Below are positions 43,593 through 52,519 of a DNA stretch of 64,000 bases, piece by piece (position 1 is the stretch's first letter; each line of letters begins with the position of its first letter). Location: NCBI GenBank assembly GCA_944319815.1, contig CALUEX010000001.1, positions 124,001-188,000 of the forward strand. Reading direction: 5' to 3'. Made by a program: the position numbers and the translations under genes. The DNA is from an uncultured Prevotella sp. Lineage in GTDB: Bacteria > Bacteroidota > Bacteroidia > Bacteroidales > Bacteroidaceae. Below the pieces are notes generated by a model. It was not told the origin of the DNA, did no database searches, and saw nothing but the letters and a program-made list of their open reading frames with translations.

Positions 43593-44864
43593 ATGCAAAA
43601 ATCAAAGATATATTCTAACGCTATAAGTATTTTGTTTTTAACACCTTTAAGAGCGATAGTAATACTTATAGCTCCAGTATTGCCATTTCTTTTGAAGAAA
43701 TATTTTCATTGCAAGGCAAATCAAAAGATAAGAATACTGTATTTTGTTATAATTGTTTCATCTTTGATTGGACTGTTAAGGGGGTATGTTGATTTTGCAA
43801 ATGTCATATTATATTTATGGATTTGTTTTCCAATAATATTTTTATTGTTTGGCGATGTGAGAGAAAATGTTTCTTCCGTTGTTTCTTGGGATGCTTTGTT
43901 TAGAAGTTTGCGATGGTGGTTGATAATAATAGACGTTTGTGGCTTTATTTGCCGTTTCATAATATTCAGGACAGTCGACGATTTCGGATATGCTTATGGT
44001 GCGCATTTTAAAGGAGTGTCAGGACTTAGTGTCGTTAATGCGTTTATGGTATTGTATTATTTGTCGCACTTATTAAAAGGCGAAATGTCAAAACGCATTA
44101 TAAATAACTTTCTGTTTTTCTTTTGTTCATTTATTTTTTGTTTCTCGGGTTTGACAACGGTTACTTTTTTCGTAACGATAATTTTGTATTTCGCATTGAA
44201 TATAAAACCCAAGAATTTAGTTAAAACAGCAGTATTGCTTTTATTGGGATTGTTCGTCTTGATATATTCGGCTAAGGATGTTTTGTATTACAATATAAGG
44301 AATGTAGAGCTTTTCCTTAGTTCGGAAGACTCGCAAGACAATGCCCGAAAGAGGGTGATGTACAGTAACTTCTTTAATTTGATGGCTTCGGATTTATCTG
44401 TTGCTTCTGTTGGCGTAGGTCCTGGAGGGTATAATAGCAGGACGTGTTTCTTGCTTAATGACGATTCAAATAATATCTTTACAACCGTTTTAGGCCATCA
44501 TATGCCTGTTTATCATAAGAATGATATTTTCCCCTTGTGGAATAAAGCGGTTGTAAGTTTTGAGTCTTTTACGGACGGGGCGCGTAACAAGCCTTTTTCT
44601 TCAATAGTCGCATTTGGTGCAGAAGTAGGTCTTGTCTTCCTTTTCATGTTTTCTTTCTATTGGCTCAAGAATATAAATAAATTCAGGAAACGTTCAAATG
44701 CAGACAGTGATTATTTGTATTTGTACTTACTGAATGTATTTATGTTTTTGTTATTGCTTACAGAGTATTGGTTTGAGTCAAGTGAATTCGTCTTGTTCCT
44801 GATAATCCAAAATACACTTTTGGCAAGTAAGAAATCTCATAAATTGCAAATAGTAAAATCATGA
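43593..44864 (+). CDS. Wzy-like O-antigen/capsule polymerase
   Basis: A 423-residue integral membrane protein with about ten helices and a large extracellular loop between about residues 230 and 330. The loop contains SLRW, DGARNKPFSSIVAFGAEVGLV and GVGPGGYNSRTC segments. Polymerases of this type have little sequence conservation; this call rests on topology, size and place after Wzx. The gene is markedly AT-richer than those before it, which suggests a separate origin. It overlaps the GT32 gene by 4 bases (ATGA). Confidence 0.75.
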   Translation: MQKSKIYSNAISILFLTPLRAIVILIAPVLPFLLKKYFHCKANQKIRILYFVIIVSSLIGLLRGYVDFANVILYLWICFPIIFLLFGDVRENVSSVVSWDALFRSLRWWLIIIDVCGFICRFIIFRTVDDFGYAYGAHFKGVSGLSVVNAFMVLYYLSHLLKGEMSKRIINNFLFFFCSFIFCFSGLTTVTFFVTIILYFALNIKPKNLVKTAVLLLLGLFVLIYSAKDVLYYNIRNVELFLSSEDSQDNARKRVMYSNFFNLMASDLSVASVGVGPGGYNSRTCFLLNDDSNNIFTTVLGHHMPVYHKNDIFPLWNKAVVSFESFTDGARNKPFSSIVAFGAEVGLVFLFMFSFYWLKNINKFRKRSNADSDYLYLYLLNVFMFLLLLTEYWFESSEFVLFLIIQNTLLASKKSHKLQIVKS

Positions 44865-45625
44865 TACCTAAAATTATTCATTACTGTTGGTTCGGGCATA
44901 GCCCGTTGCCGGAGATAGTACAAAGATGTTTGGAAAGTTGGGCGAAGTATATGCCCGACTATGAAATCAGGCGTTGGGACGAAACGAACGTTGACATTGA
45001 CGGTGCGGCGTTTATGAGAGAGGCCTACGGGTTGAAGAAATACGCATACGTTTCGGATTATGCAAGGTATAAGATACTTAAAGACAACGGCGGCGTTTTT
45101 TTAGATTCGGATGTAGAGTTAGTAAGGCCGTTCTCGCATTTGCTGGACTCCGATGTGGTATTAGGGATAAACAAGCACGTAAAGCGAAACGTAGTGTTCG
45201 TTAACCCTGGCGTATTCATGGCCGCAGAGAGTGGCAACAGCCTTATTTCAGGTGTACTGTCGTTTTACGACAGCGTGCATTTTGTTGACGCAGCCGGTAT
45301 GCCGGTTTATAGATATTCATCTCCGCGGGTACTTACGTCAATACTGATTAAGGACTATGGCTTCAGGGTGGCGGACGAGACACAAAGGCTGCGAGGCAAT
45401 GTCAAGGTTATGAGTTCTGACTATTTCGACCCTATCAACCCCCGTCGCTTGTTCGGCGACAAGTTGGAGATGACAGACAACACGGTGGCGATACATCACG
45501 GTGCGGGCTCGTGGCTGCCTATGGGCAAAAAGATAAAGCGTGACTTATCCATAATCTCACGGAATATTTTTGGTGATGCCATTATAGACAAATTGCGTGG
45601 AAAGGAGAAGATGTCTTATGAATAA
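44861..45625 (+). CDS. Glycosyltransferase family 32 (OCH1-like)
   Basis: A 254-residue GT-A enzyme. It begins MIPKIIHYCWFGHSPLPE and carries AYVSDYARYKILKDNGGVFLDSDVELVRPF at about 64-93, where the DSD (DxD-like) metal motif lies. NPGVFMAAESG follows at about 114-124. This is the pattern of capsular GT32/Gly_transf_sug enzymes. The sugar donor is unknown. It overlaps both neighbours (4 and 8 bases), so translation is probably coupled. Confidence 0.9.
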   Translation: MIPKIIHYCWFGHSPLPEIVQRCLESWAKYMPDYEIRRWDETNVDIDGAAFMREAYGLKKYAYVSDYARYKILKDNGGVFLDSDVELVRPFSHLLDSDVVLGINKHVKRNVVFVNPGVFMAAESGNSLISGVLSFYDSVHFVDAAGMPVYRYSSPRVLTSILIKDYGFRVADETQRLRGNVKVMSSDYFDPINPRRLFGDKLEMTDNTVAIHHGAGSWLPMGKKIKRDLSIISRNIFGDAIIDKLRGKEKMSYE

Positions 45626-46700
45626 AGGTAAAGTCGCAATCTGGGCCCCGCTGCGTTATGCCAACTATGGCGACGATATGCAAGCCATAGCCTTTGCACA
45701 AATGATTAAGGATATGGGATATGGCGTTAAGGTGTTTCAGTTGGAGGAAAGCCTGGCCGGGATGTATGGTTTGGAAACGGCCGCAACGGTAGATGAATTG
45801 TGCCGGGACGTTAACCTCGTAATCATCGCCGGCGGGGCGTTGCTTACGCCGTTTAGGTGGTATAAACGGATATTGAACAAGGCCGCAAGGGAGTATGAGG
45901 CTGATTTTCATGACTTATACAATGCCACGTTGAAATATCCTGGCGTGAAGTTCTGTGCAGTGTCTTTCGGGGGTGACGGTAAGGTGAAACGTCCTGAAAC
46001 GTGGTTCTCAAAATGGAGGATAGGTTTCTTTAGGTCGCCGTCCTTCATTGACGGTACGGTTCGTTTGAAAGGGGATGTCGATATGATGAAAGCCTTTGGC
46101 AAAAACGTGGAGTATTATCCTGATATGTTGTTCAGGGCCTGTGATTATTTTCCACCCAAGATGTTGGCACCGACGGAGAAATACAGGGTAGGCTTTAATT
46201 TCAAGAAAGGTAAGTATCTGGATGAAAAACTTATACAAGACATCTTGGAATATGCTTCCGCACATGACGACATGGAGTTTCACTTCACAACCACACATAT
46301 GCAAAAAGTAGGCTTGAATTACCAGTATGTACCGGCTGAGGAGTCGAAAAACGTCTTTATTGACCGCTACGAGACTCCTTGCCAGTTACTTGGTGTATTA
46401 GCGTCGATGGATTGTTTTATGACATCTATGCTCCACGTAGGCCTGACAGGTCTGACGGCGGGCACTCCTTTCATAAGTTACAGGGGCCCGGGGAAGACTA
46501 AGTCGTTCTTAAAAAGCATAGGCGGTGATTGGGCAATATTACCTGAAAACATAACATTTGAACAACTTAAGGCACGGTTTTGGAGTAAGCGGCGTGAAGA
46601 CCTGTATGCCCTTTACGATATTGCAGAGATTGAGCGTATGAAGGCAGAAAGCCTTAGGCAATATGAATTTTGTAAGGATGTGGTTGAAAAATATGGCTGA
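45618..46700 (+). CDS. Polysaccharide pyruvyl transferase family protein
   Basis: A 360-residue protein. The N-terminus MNKGKVAIWAPLRYANYGDDMQAIAFAQMIKDMGYGV and the later VNLVIIAGGALLTPFRWYK, AVSFGGDG, and TSMLHVGLTGLTAGTPFISYRGPGK fit the CsaB-type pyruvyl transferase fold. It should add ketal pyruvate, or a related group, to a sugar. I chose ATG 45618; an upstream GTG at 45597 would add seven residues but lies inside the GT32 gene. It is paired with the F420-dehydrogenase-like gene 5 bases downstream, a frequent pairing in such loci. Confidence 0.87.
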   Translation: MNKGKVAIWAPLRYANYGDDMQAIAFAQMIKDMGYGVKVFQLEESLAGMYGLETAATVDELCRDVNLVIIAGGALLTPFRWYKRILNKAAREYEADFHDLYNATLKYPGVKFCAVSFGGDGKVKRPETWFSKWRIGFFRSPSFIDGTVRLKGDVDMMKAFGKNVEYYPDMLFRACDYFPPKMLAPTEKYRVGFNFKKGKYLDEKLIQDILEYASAHDDMEFHFTTTHMQKVGLNYQYVPAEESKNVFIDRYETPCQLLGVLASMDCFMTSMLHVGLTGLTAGTPFISYRGPGKTKSFLKSIGGDWAILPENITFEQLKARFWSKRREDLYALYDIAEIERMKAESLRQYEFCKDVVEKYG

Positions 46701-46705
46701 AAGTA

Positions 46706-47923
46706 ATGATTGTAATTGAAGACAAGAAAGATTGTTGTGGTTGCTGGGCTTGCGCAAATGCTTGTCCGAAGCAGTGTATTACGATGGTGGAAGACAACGA
46801 GGGCTTCCGCTATCCGCAGGTTGATGCGTCATTGTGCATTGGTTGCGGTGTGTGTGACAAGGTGTGCCCCTTGAAAAAGCCGGTCGTCGATAATGAAGTC
46901 CCATTGACTTACGTCGTACAGAATAAAGACCGCGACGTGCGCCGCCACAGCACGTCGGGAGGTTTTTATTCGGCTATATCGGATTATGTGATAAGCAGGG
47001 GTGGTGTTGTTTTTGGAGCGGCTTTTGAGGCAGACCATGTAGTGCGCCATTCTTATGCTGAGACGAAGGCTGGATGTGTGAAATTCCAAGTGTCAAAATA
47101 TGTTCAAAGTCTTATAGGCGACACTTACGCACAGGCAAAGCGTTTTCTTGAAGCGGGTCGCATGGTGGTGTTTAGTGGTACTCCCTGTCAGATAGCTGGG
47201 CTTTATGGATTTTTGCGAAACAAGAAATATGAAAAGTTAATAACAGTGGACTTGGTGTGTCGCGGCACACCAAGTCCACTGTTATTAAACAGGTATTTGT
47301 GCCATCAAGAGGCTGTTCACGGGAGCAAGGTTATAGATTGGAAATCACGGGATAAATTCTATGGCTATGATTACAGCACGACAAACATAGAGTTTGAAGA
47401 CAAAAATATCAGTTACCATAAAGGAAGTGAAGCCGACATTCTCTTCCGCTTGTATTTCAAGAATATATGTTCGCGACCGAGTTGTTACCAATGTCATTTT
47501 AGGACATTGCACCGTATGAGTGATTTTACGATTTTTGACTGTTGGGATGCTCCTTCCGTAAATCGTAAGTTTGATGATAGTGGAGCTACGAATGTTTTTG
47601 TACACACGCCTAATGGGCAAGCGATATTTGAACAGTTGAAGATGTATTTTATTTGGAGTGAGTCAAATCTCAACGATGTCGTCAGGCGTGACGGTATTAT
47701 GATAAAGCACAATGTACCTGAAAACCCTAGGCGTGCAGAGTTTTTCAAGGATTTGGAAACATTATCCTTGGATGTGGTTGAAAAGAAATACCTTAATTGT
47801 TCAATTTTTAAACGTGTTATAGCAAAAAGCAAGCCGTTCTTATATCACATCAAAGTGTTCAAACTTTATATGTTCGTTAAAAACAAGTTGATGTATTATA
47901 AGAGTCTTAGAGTGGAACCATGA
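46706..47923 (+). CDS. Coenzyme F420 hydrogenase/dehydrogenase beta-subunit-like Fe-S protein
   Basis: A 405-residue protein. Two N-terminal 4Fe-4S motifs (CCGCWACANACP and CIGCGVCDKVCP, residues 9-55) are followed by the FrhB-like N and C domains: STSGGFYSAISDYVI, FSGTPCQIAGLYGFLR at about 153-168, TVDLVCRGTPSPLL at about 181-194, then CSRPSCYQCHF and SDFTIFDCWD. Proteins of this kind in polysaccharide loci are thought to be redox enzymes acting on sugars or their modifications; no F420 need be used. A perfect 23-bp inverted repeat (47237-47288) lies exactly over the TVDLVCRGTPSPLL segment. AT-rich compared with the 5' part of the locus. Confidence 0.88.
   Translation: MIVIEDKKDCCGCWACANACPKQCITMVEDNEGFRYPQVDASLCIGCGVCDKVCPLKKPVVDNEVPLTYVVQNKDRDVRRHSTSGGFYSAISDYVISRGGVVFGAAFEADHVVRHSYAETKAGCVKFQVSKYVQSLIGDTYAQAKRFLEAGRMVVFSGTPCQIAGLYGFLRNKKYEKLITVDLVCRGTPSPLLLNRYLCHQEAVHGSKVIDWKSRDKFYGYDYSTTNIEFEDKNISYHKGSEADILFRLYFKNICSRPSCYQCHFRTLHRMSDFTIFDCWDAPSVNRKFDDSGATNVFVHTPNGQAIFEQLKMYFIWSESNLNDVVRRDGIMIKHNVPENPRRAEFFKDLETLSLDVVEKKYLNCSIFKRVIAKSKPFLYHIKVFKLYMFVKNKLMYYKSLRVEP
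47237..47288 (+). repeat. Perfect 23-bp inverted repeat inside the F420-dehydrogenase-like gene
   Basis: The left arm 47237-47259 is the exact reverse complement of the right arm 47266-47288, with a TCGCGG loop. The arms contain AACAGTGGACTTGGTG and CACCAAGTCCACTGTT. The reading frame is intact and both arms encode family-conserved residues. Confidence 0.95.
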
Positions 47924-47954
47924 TTTGGAAAAGGAAGTTTTATATATTGACAAT

Positions 47955-49067
47955 ATGAGTTTCAAAGAACAAACAAAGCCTACCGTTCTATTCATCCTAC
48001 ATCTTCCTCCGCCTGTGCACGGGGCGGCAATGATGGGTAAGTACATTCACGACAGTAAGGTCGTGAACTCGGCTTTTGATTGCCATTACATCAATCTTGC
48101 CACGGCGAAAGATTTGGCAGACATTGGCAAGTTAGGAGTGAGGAAGTTCGTGCAGTTCTTTTCTTTACTGAAACGTATCCGTTTGGCGGTGAAAGAATTG
48201 AAACCACGGCTCGTTTACGTAACGCCGAATGCCTGCGGCGGTGCTTTCTATAAAGACTTCATCGTGGTAGAAGTCTTAAAACGGATGGGGTGCAAAGTCG
48301 TAGTGCATTATCATAATAAGGGAGTGTCAACCATGCAAGACCGATGGTTTGACAACTGCCTTTACAAAAGATTTTTTGAAAGTCTGAAGGTTATCTTGTT
48401 GTCGGAAAGGTTGTATCCCGACATAAAGAAATATGTAAATGATGAGGATGTGTATTTCTGCCCAAACGGAATACCCGATGTTGGGCATCGTGAAAGTATG
48501 CGGAACAATGACATTCCACACTTGCTGTACTTGTCGAACCTGCAAGAGGAAAAAGGCGTTATTGTGCTTCTTGATGCTTTGAAGATTCTGAAAAACAAAG
48601 GCTTAAAGTTTGTTTGTGATATAGTTGGAGGCGAGACGTTTGAAATAAACAAAGCCCGATTGTACAATGAAATAGAGAGACGAGGGTTGAAGGATGTTGT
48701 TGTTTATCACGGCAAAAAGTATGGCAAGGACAAAGACGCTTTCTTTAACGGTTCGGATATTTTCGTGTTCCCGACTTATTACCATAATGAATGTTTCCCT
48801 GTGGTGTTACTTGAGGCAATGCAGCATGGCCTGCCGTGCATAAGTACGGATGAAGGTGGCATCGCGGATATTATCGCTGACGGGAGAACCGGACTTGTTG
48901 TGCCGAAGAAAGCTGCTGAAGCCTTGGCCAGCGCCATTGAGAAGCTAATTTGTAACAGGGCATTGCGTGTCGAAATGGGACGTGAAGGGCGTCGGAAATA
49001 CGAGACGCTATTTACTCTCGGCGTTTTTGAAAACAGAATTAGCAGTATTATTCATTCGCTGTTGTAA
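47955..49067 (+). CDS. Glycosyltransferase family 4
   Basis: A 370-residue GT-B enzyme. LHLPPPVHGAAMMGKYIHDS lies at the N-terminus, and VVHYHNKGV and YFCPNGIPDV in the middle. The donor-binding half has LLYLSNLQEEKGVIVLLDALKIL, GSDIFVFPTYYHNECFPVVLLEAMQHGLPCISTDEGGIADII, and the E-x7-E type pair. ATG 47955 is the first good start; a TTG at 47925 would add ten residues of poor quality. The donor and linkage are unknown. Confidence 0.9.
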   Translation: MSFKEQTKPTVLFILHLPPPVHGAAMMGKYIHDSKVVNSAFDCHYINLATAKDLADIGKLGVRKFVQFFSLLKRIRLAVKELKPRLVYVTPNACGGAFYKDFIVVEVLKRMGCKVVVHYHNKGVSTMQDRWFDNCLYKRFFESLKVILLSERLYPDIKKYVNDEDVYFCPNGIPDVGHRESMRNNDIPHLLYLSNLQEEKGVIVLLDALKILKNKGLKFVCDIVGGETFEINKARLYNEIERRGLKDVVVYHGKKYGKDKDAFFNGSDIFVFPTYYHNECFPVVLLEAMQHGLPCISTDEGGIADIIADGRTGLVVPKKAAEALASAIEKLICNRALRVEMGREGRRKYETLFTLGVFENRISSIIHSLL

Positions 49068-49127
49068 AAACAATTATTGGTTTTTAAATTATACAAAAAC
49101 CGCATAATGCAAATTAAATAATTTATC

Positions 49128-49850
49128 ATGCTTAGACTTTGTGACTTGACCATACTTGAGTCAAAGGCCGCCTTGGCGGACATCCCGCAAGGCAAGAAGT
49201 TGATAAACACCATCAATGCCCATTCGTTCAACACGGCGCAGAAAGACGGGTTGTTTGCCGAGGCCTTGAGGAACGGCGACTACTTAATACCTGACGGTGC
49301 GAGCATCGTAAAGGCTTGCAGATGGCTGGGCTGCAAGTCGCAGCCGAAGGAGCGGGTGGCAGGTTGGGACTTGTTCGAGTTCGAGATGGATAGGCTTAAT
49401 GGAACGGGTGGCCGCTGTATGTTCATGGGCAGCTCGCCGAAGGTGTTGTCGTTGATTGTAGAGAAAGCAAAGACCGTTTATCCTAATATAGAAATCGTAA
49501 CATATTCGCCGCCTTACAAGCCTGAGTTTACGGATGAGGACAACAGGGCTATCGTAAAGGCCATCAACGATGCAGACCCTGACTTGCTTTGGATAGGGAT
49601 GACTGCGCCCAAACAGGAGAAATGGGCTTACTCGCATTGGAACGAGCTGAACATCCGCTGCCACGTTGGTACAATCGGGGCAGTGTTCGACTTTTTTGCG
49701 GGAACTTATGAGCGTGCTCCACGTTGGTGGCAGGAGCATTCTCTCGAGTGGCTGTACAGGTTGGTGAAAGAGCCGCGGCGTATGTGGCGCAGGTATGTTA
49801 TTGGCAATCCCCTTTTCCTTTTGAACGTGAGGAGGGAGAAGAACGCCTAA
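49128..49850 (+). CDS. WecG/TagA/CpsF-family glycosyltransferase (GT26)
   Basis: A 240-residue GT26 enzyme. Family segments are NTINAHSFNTAQKDGLFAEAL at 25-45, YLIPDGASIVKACRWLG at 48-64 and ERVAGWDLFE at about 69-78. GRCMFMGSSPKVLSLI, PDLLWIGMTAPKQEKWAY, and CHVGTIGAVFDFFAGTYERAPRWWQEHSLEWLYRLVKEPRRMWRRY near the end complete the pattern. It usually adds ManNAc or another sugar to a lipid-linked precursor. It is the last gene of the polysaccharide operon. No initiating phosphoglycosyltransferase is present in the window, so that step must be encoded elsewhere. Confidence 0.93.
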   Translation: MLRLCDLTILESKAALADIPQGKKLINTINAHSFNTAQKDGLFAEALRNGDYLIPDGASIVKACRWLGCKSQPKERVAGWDLFEFEMDRLNGTGGRCMFMGSSPKVLSLIVEKAKTVYPNIEIVTYSPPYKPEFTDEDNRAIVKAINDADPDLLWIGMTAPKQEKWAYSHWNELNIRCHVGTIGAVFDFFAGTYERAPRWWQEHSLEWLYRLVKEPRRMWRRYVIGNPLFLLNVRREKNA

Positions 49851-50024
49851 GCCCTAATTTCTCTAATGTGATATAAAACCAGAAGCGGATGTATGTAAAC
49901 AAGGATTTCATTTTTTTGCATATACATTCTGCAAATGTAAGAAGTTTTAGCGATAAACCAGCATAAAGCCTGTTTTTTAGCCATATAGTGTGTCGCTTTT
50001 TGTTTGGGATAGGGATAAGTAGAT

Positions 50025-50070
50025 AAGAATAAGGCCGCCTCATGATTGACAATCAATCATTAGGCGGCCT
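50025..50070 (-). terminator. Terminator of the tRNA-Leu transcript
   Basis: On the minus strand AGGCCGCCTAATGATTGA (50070-50053) pairs with TCAATCATGAGGCGGCCT (50049-50032) with one mismatch, followed by a T-rich stretch (TATTCTTATC). On the plus strand it faces the end of the polysaccharide operon, so it may serve both. Confidence 0.75.
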
Positions 50071-50078
50071 GCATTTTG

Positions 50079-50160
50079 TGCGCCCGATAGGACTCGAACC
50101 TACACAGCGTAAGCCACCAGATCCTAAGTCTGGCGCGTCTACCAATTTCGCCACGGGCGC
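50079..50160 (-). tRNA. tRNA-Leu (anticodon UAG)
   Basis: 82 bases on the minus strand. The acceptor stem GCGCCCG (50160-50154) pairs with CGGGCGC (50086-50080), with discriminator A at 50079. The D arm contains AAATTGGTAGAC. The anticodon stem is CCAGA/TCTGG with loop CTTAGGA, giving anticodon TAG. A long class II variable arm (TGGCTTACGCTGT) and the T arm GTAGGTTCGAGTCCTAT follow. The CCA end is not encoded. Confidence 0.95.
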
Positions 50161-50237
50161 GTGGTCTGTGTGTTTCGGTGCGCTTGCGCATTGCGGCTGG
50201 GAGCTGCTGGATGTGTGCGCAGGGCCGAAACCGTGTG

Positions 50238-50269
50238 CAAAGGTACATTCTTTTTGCCGAAAAAACAAG
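50238..50269 (-). promoter_or_regulatory. Promoter of tRNA-Leu
   Basis: The minus strand reads TACCTTTG (50245-50238), with CTTG (50269-50266) 20 bases upstream as an approximate -33 box. It lies about 78 bases before the tRNA 5' end. Confidence 0.6.
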
Positions 50270-50371
50270 AACATTGCACGGTTTTTGCAGTTTGGGCCAT
50301 GTCTGTCAGGCATTTTTCGGTTGTTCCCTTTGCGTTTTTCACTTATATGTAGGGCGTTGTTTCGTGTCTTG

Positions 50372-52519
50372 TCAGTGGTGCGTCATAGCCTGGAAGCGGC
50401 GCAGTACGTCGCAGCGCGTGGTGTAATTGTCGGTATATTGCGGATGTTCCGATGCGAATTTGGCCAGTGCGGCGAGGGCGTTATATTGGAATGATGCCGG
50501 TCGCAGCGTATAGACGGGGTCGTAGTTGCTGTCGTAACTCTCGCTGTACCACGGGTCGAAGGGCATCGAGGCCGTGGCGTATAGCGACTTGTAGCGCAGC
50601 GTGAGGTCGGCCGATGCTGCGCACTCGTCAAGGTAACGCGCAGCCGTTGCGGCAAAGTCGAGTTCACCCGTGCGTGCGCTGTCGGCCACGCTGTGCCCGT
50701 AATGTGTAAGGAACCAGCAGTCTCCGTAGGGCGATGCCTGGTAGTAGCGCACGGCGAGGGCGTAGCTTAGGCTGTCTTTCACCGCCCCGGCAGCGGCTAT
50801 GTTGTATTCGGCCTCAAGGCGAAGTATGTCGTTGCAGTATTCCACCTTCATGTTCCTCGTGGGCGTTCCTCGGCGTGCGCCGTCTGTTTCGGGCACGTTT
50901 GGCAGCTGGCGCACGAACCAGCGGGGCACGGTGAAGTCGCGGTTGGCCATGTACCAGCTGATGTTCTGCTCCGCGAGATATGCCACGTCAACCCGTTCGA
51001 GGTACTTCAAGGCGTCGGCGAAGCGGCCCTCGGCTATGTAGCGTGTGCCGATGAGGTCGTTGTAATAGTCCTTGTCGGCGTAGACCTGTTCCGCCACGTA
51101 GTGTTCGAAGACGTCGGCTTTCGCAGCCGTCAGGTATGCGTAGTATGCCGCGAGGCTATCGGCGGGCAGACTTTTCATCATGTCGAAATATTCGTTGCTC
51201 CACGTGTAGTTGTTGTTCCAGGCGTAGTCGTCCGCCGTGTATATGTGCTCATCCTTGCCGCTGGCGAGCGTGCGCAGGGAGAAGTCGTTTTCTTCCATCA
51301 TGCCGTAGAGCGCCATTGCCTCCATCAGGTTGCCCGCTTCGGCATACCTTGGGGCAAGCACGTTGTAGGCTATGCGCTCCTTCACGTCGGCGTAATGGTT
51401 GCCGTGGGCGCCGGCTTCGTGCTCCTCGTCGATTTTCTTGTCGAGCCAACGGAACTCCTCCGTAAGCCATTCGGACGTTTCGCGCCAACCTAACCCCATC
51501 GTGCTTGCGCGCACCAGCAGGCGTATGCACCTCGCGTTATCCTTCATGCGCTCTGTGCCGTCCATGCGCAAGGCCTTGTCGGCAAGTAGCGCGGCGGTCT
51601 TGCCGTCGTTCATCAGGTAGGCCACCATCGCCGCCGCGCTCTCCCATAGGCACGGCCAGGGTGTCTTTCTGCCGTTCGCCACGCTGTCGGCGAAGGCCAC
51701 GAACTCCATGGCTTCAGCCGCCTCTACCCGTCGCGGGTTGTTGGAGCCTTGCGGATAGTCGCCGTCGAGCGTTTCCTGGTAGTTGTTGACGAGGTCTTGC
51801 ACCAAATATAATAAGGTGTACGACGAGGGGTTTTCGCCCTGCACCTTCCTTATGCCGGCCATGTTGCGGTAGCCTTTCATGCTCCAGGCAATGCTCTGCA
51901 TATCGCCCTGTTCGGCGTAGATTTCGCACGCCTGGCGGCGCAGCCCGCTGTTGAGCAGTGCGCGTGCGTAGATGTTCCGGCAGAGGTCGCGCCACACTCC
52001 GTCGGGCAGCTTGGCCGCCGTCGATGTCCAGTAGAGCATATTCGCCTTGTCGCGTCCCAGCATCATGTTGGCCCTCATCGTCATCAGGGCGAACTGTTCG
52101 CGCTCGCGCCGTCCCTTGTAGGCCGATGCCTCGGCGAGTATTTGGCGCAGGGTGCTGTCGCGCCGTGCCAGTTCCTGCTTCGTGGGATAGTCCCACGAGT
52201 CCATCGAGACGTTGCGGCTCACCTCGAGGTATGCGTCAAGCAGCCGCATATACTCAAGCATTCCCTTGTCGCCGCGCTTCTTGGCGATGGTGCGCAGGGT
52301 GTCGGCGTTGTTCTCGTAGTAAGCCCAGTCGGTGCTTTCAGGTTCACCGCCGTAGCGTTTCCACCAGTTGTTCATGTCCTCGCGGAAGGGCGATGCCATC
52401 CTGTCGCGGTGGTACACGCTGAACACGTAAGCGTTGTGCGTAGGCCCTTCGAAGGCGCACGCCAAGGCCTCGACCGTCGTGGCGAGGCTAAATATTGCCG
52501 CAATTATATATTTTTTCAT
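50372..52519 (-). CDS. Large exported protein of unknown function with helical repeats
   Basis: A 715-residue protein with a signal peptide (MKKYIIAAIFSLATTVEALA, residues 1-20). The rest is rich in Ala, Leu, Tyr, Arg and Glu with repeating helix pairs of TPR/Sel1-like character. Examples are YARALLNSGLRRQACEIYAEQGD, RIAYNVLAPRYAEAGNLMEAMALYGMM, GTRYIAEGRFADALKYLERVDVAYL. No enzyme motif was found. It is the second gene of a two-gene minus-strand operon: the upstream gene ends at 52488, overlapping this start by 32 bases. It probably works with that lipoprotein. I do not recognise a named family. Confidence 0.8.
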   Translation of the reverse strand: MKKYIIAAIFSLATTVEALACAFEGPTHNAYVFSVYHRDRMASPFREDMNNWWKRYGGEPESTDWAYYENNADTLRTIAKKRGDKGMLEYMRLLDAYLEVSRNVSMDSWDYPTKQELARRDSTLRQILAEASAYKGRREREQFALMTMRANMMLGRDKANMLYWTSTAAKLPDGVWRDLCRNIYARALLNSGLRRQACEIYAEQGDMQSIAWSMKGYRNMAGIRKVQGENPSSYTLLYLVQDLVNNYQETLDGDYPQGSNNPRRVEAAEAMEFVAFADSVANGRKTPWPCLWESAAAMVAYLMNDGKTAALLADKALRMDGTERMKDNARCIRLLVRASTMGLGWRETSEWLTEEFRWLDKKIDEEHEAGAHGNHYADVKERIAYNVLAPRYAEAGNLMEAMALYGMMEENDFSLRTLASGKDEHIYTADDYAWNNNYTWSNEYFDMMKSLPADSLAAYYAYLTAAKADVFEHYVAEQVYADKDYYNDLIGTRYIAEGRFADALKYLERVDVAYLAEQNISWYMANRDFTVPRWFVRQLPNVPETDGARRGTPTRNMKVEYCNDILRLEAEYNIAAAGAVKDSLSYALAVRYYQASPYGDCWFLTHYGHSVADSARTGELDFAATAARYLDECAASADLTLRYKSLYATASMPFDPWYSESYDSNYDPVYTLRPASFQYNALAALAKFASEHPQYTDNYTTRCDVLRRFQAMTHH

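Noticed and set aside
47237-47288. Invertible promoter or recombinase site
   Set aside because: The inverted repeats are only 6 bases apart, lie in coding sequence, and no invertase gene or promoter lies between them.
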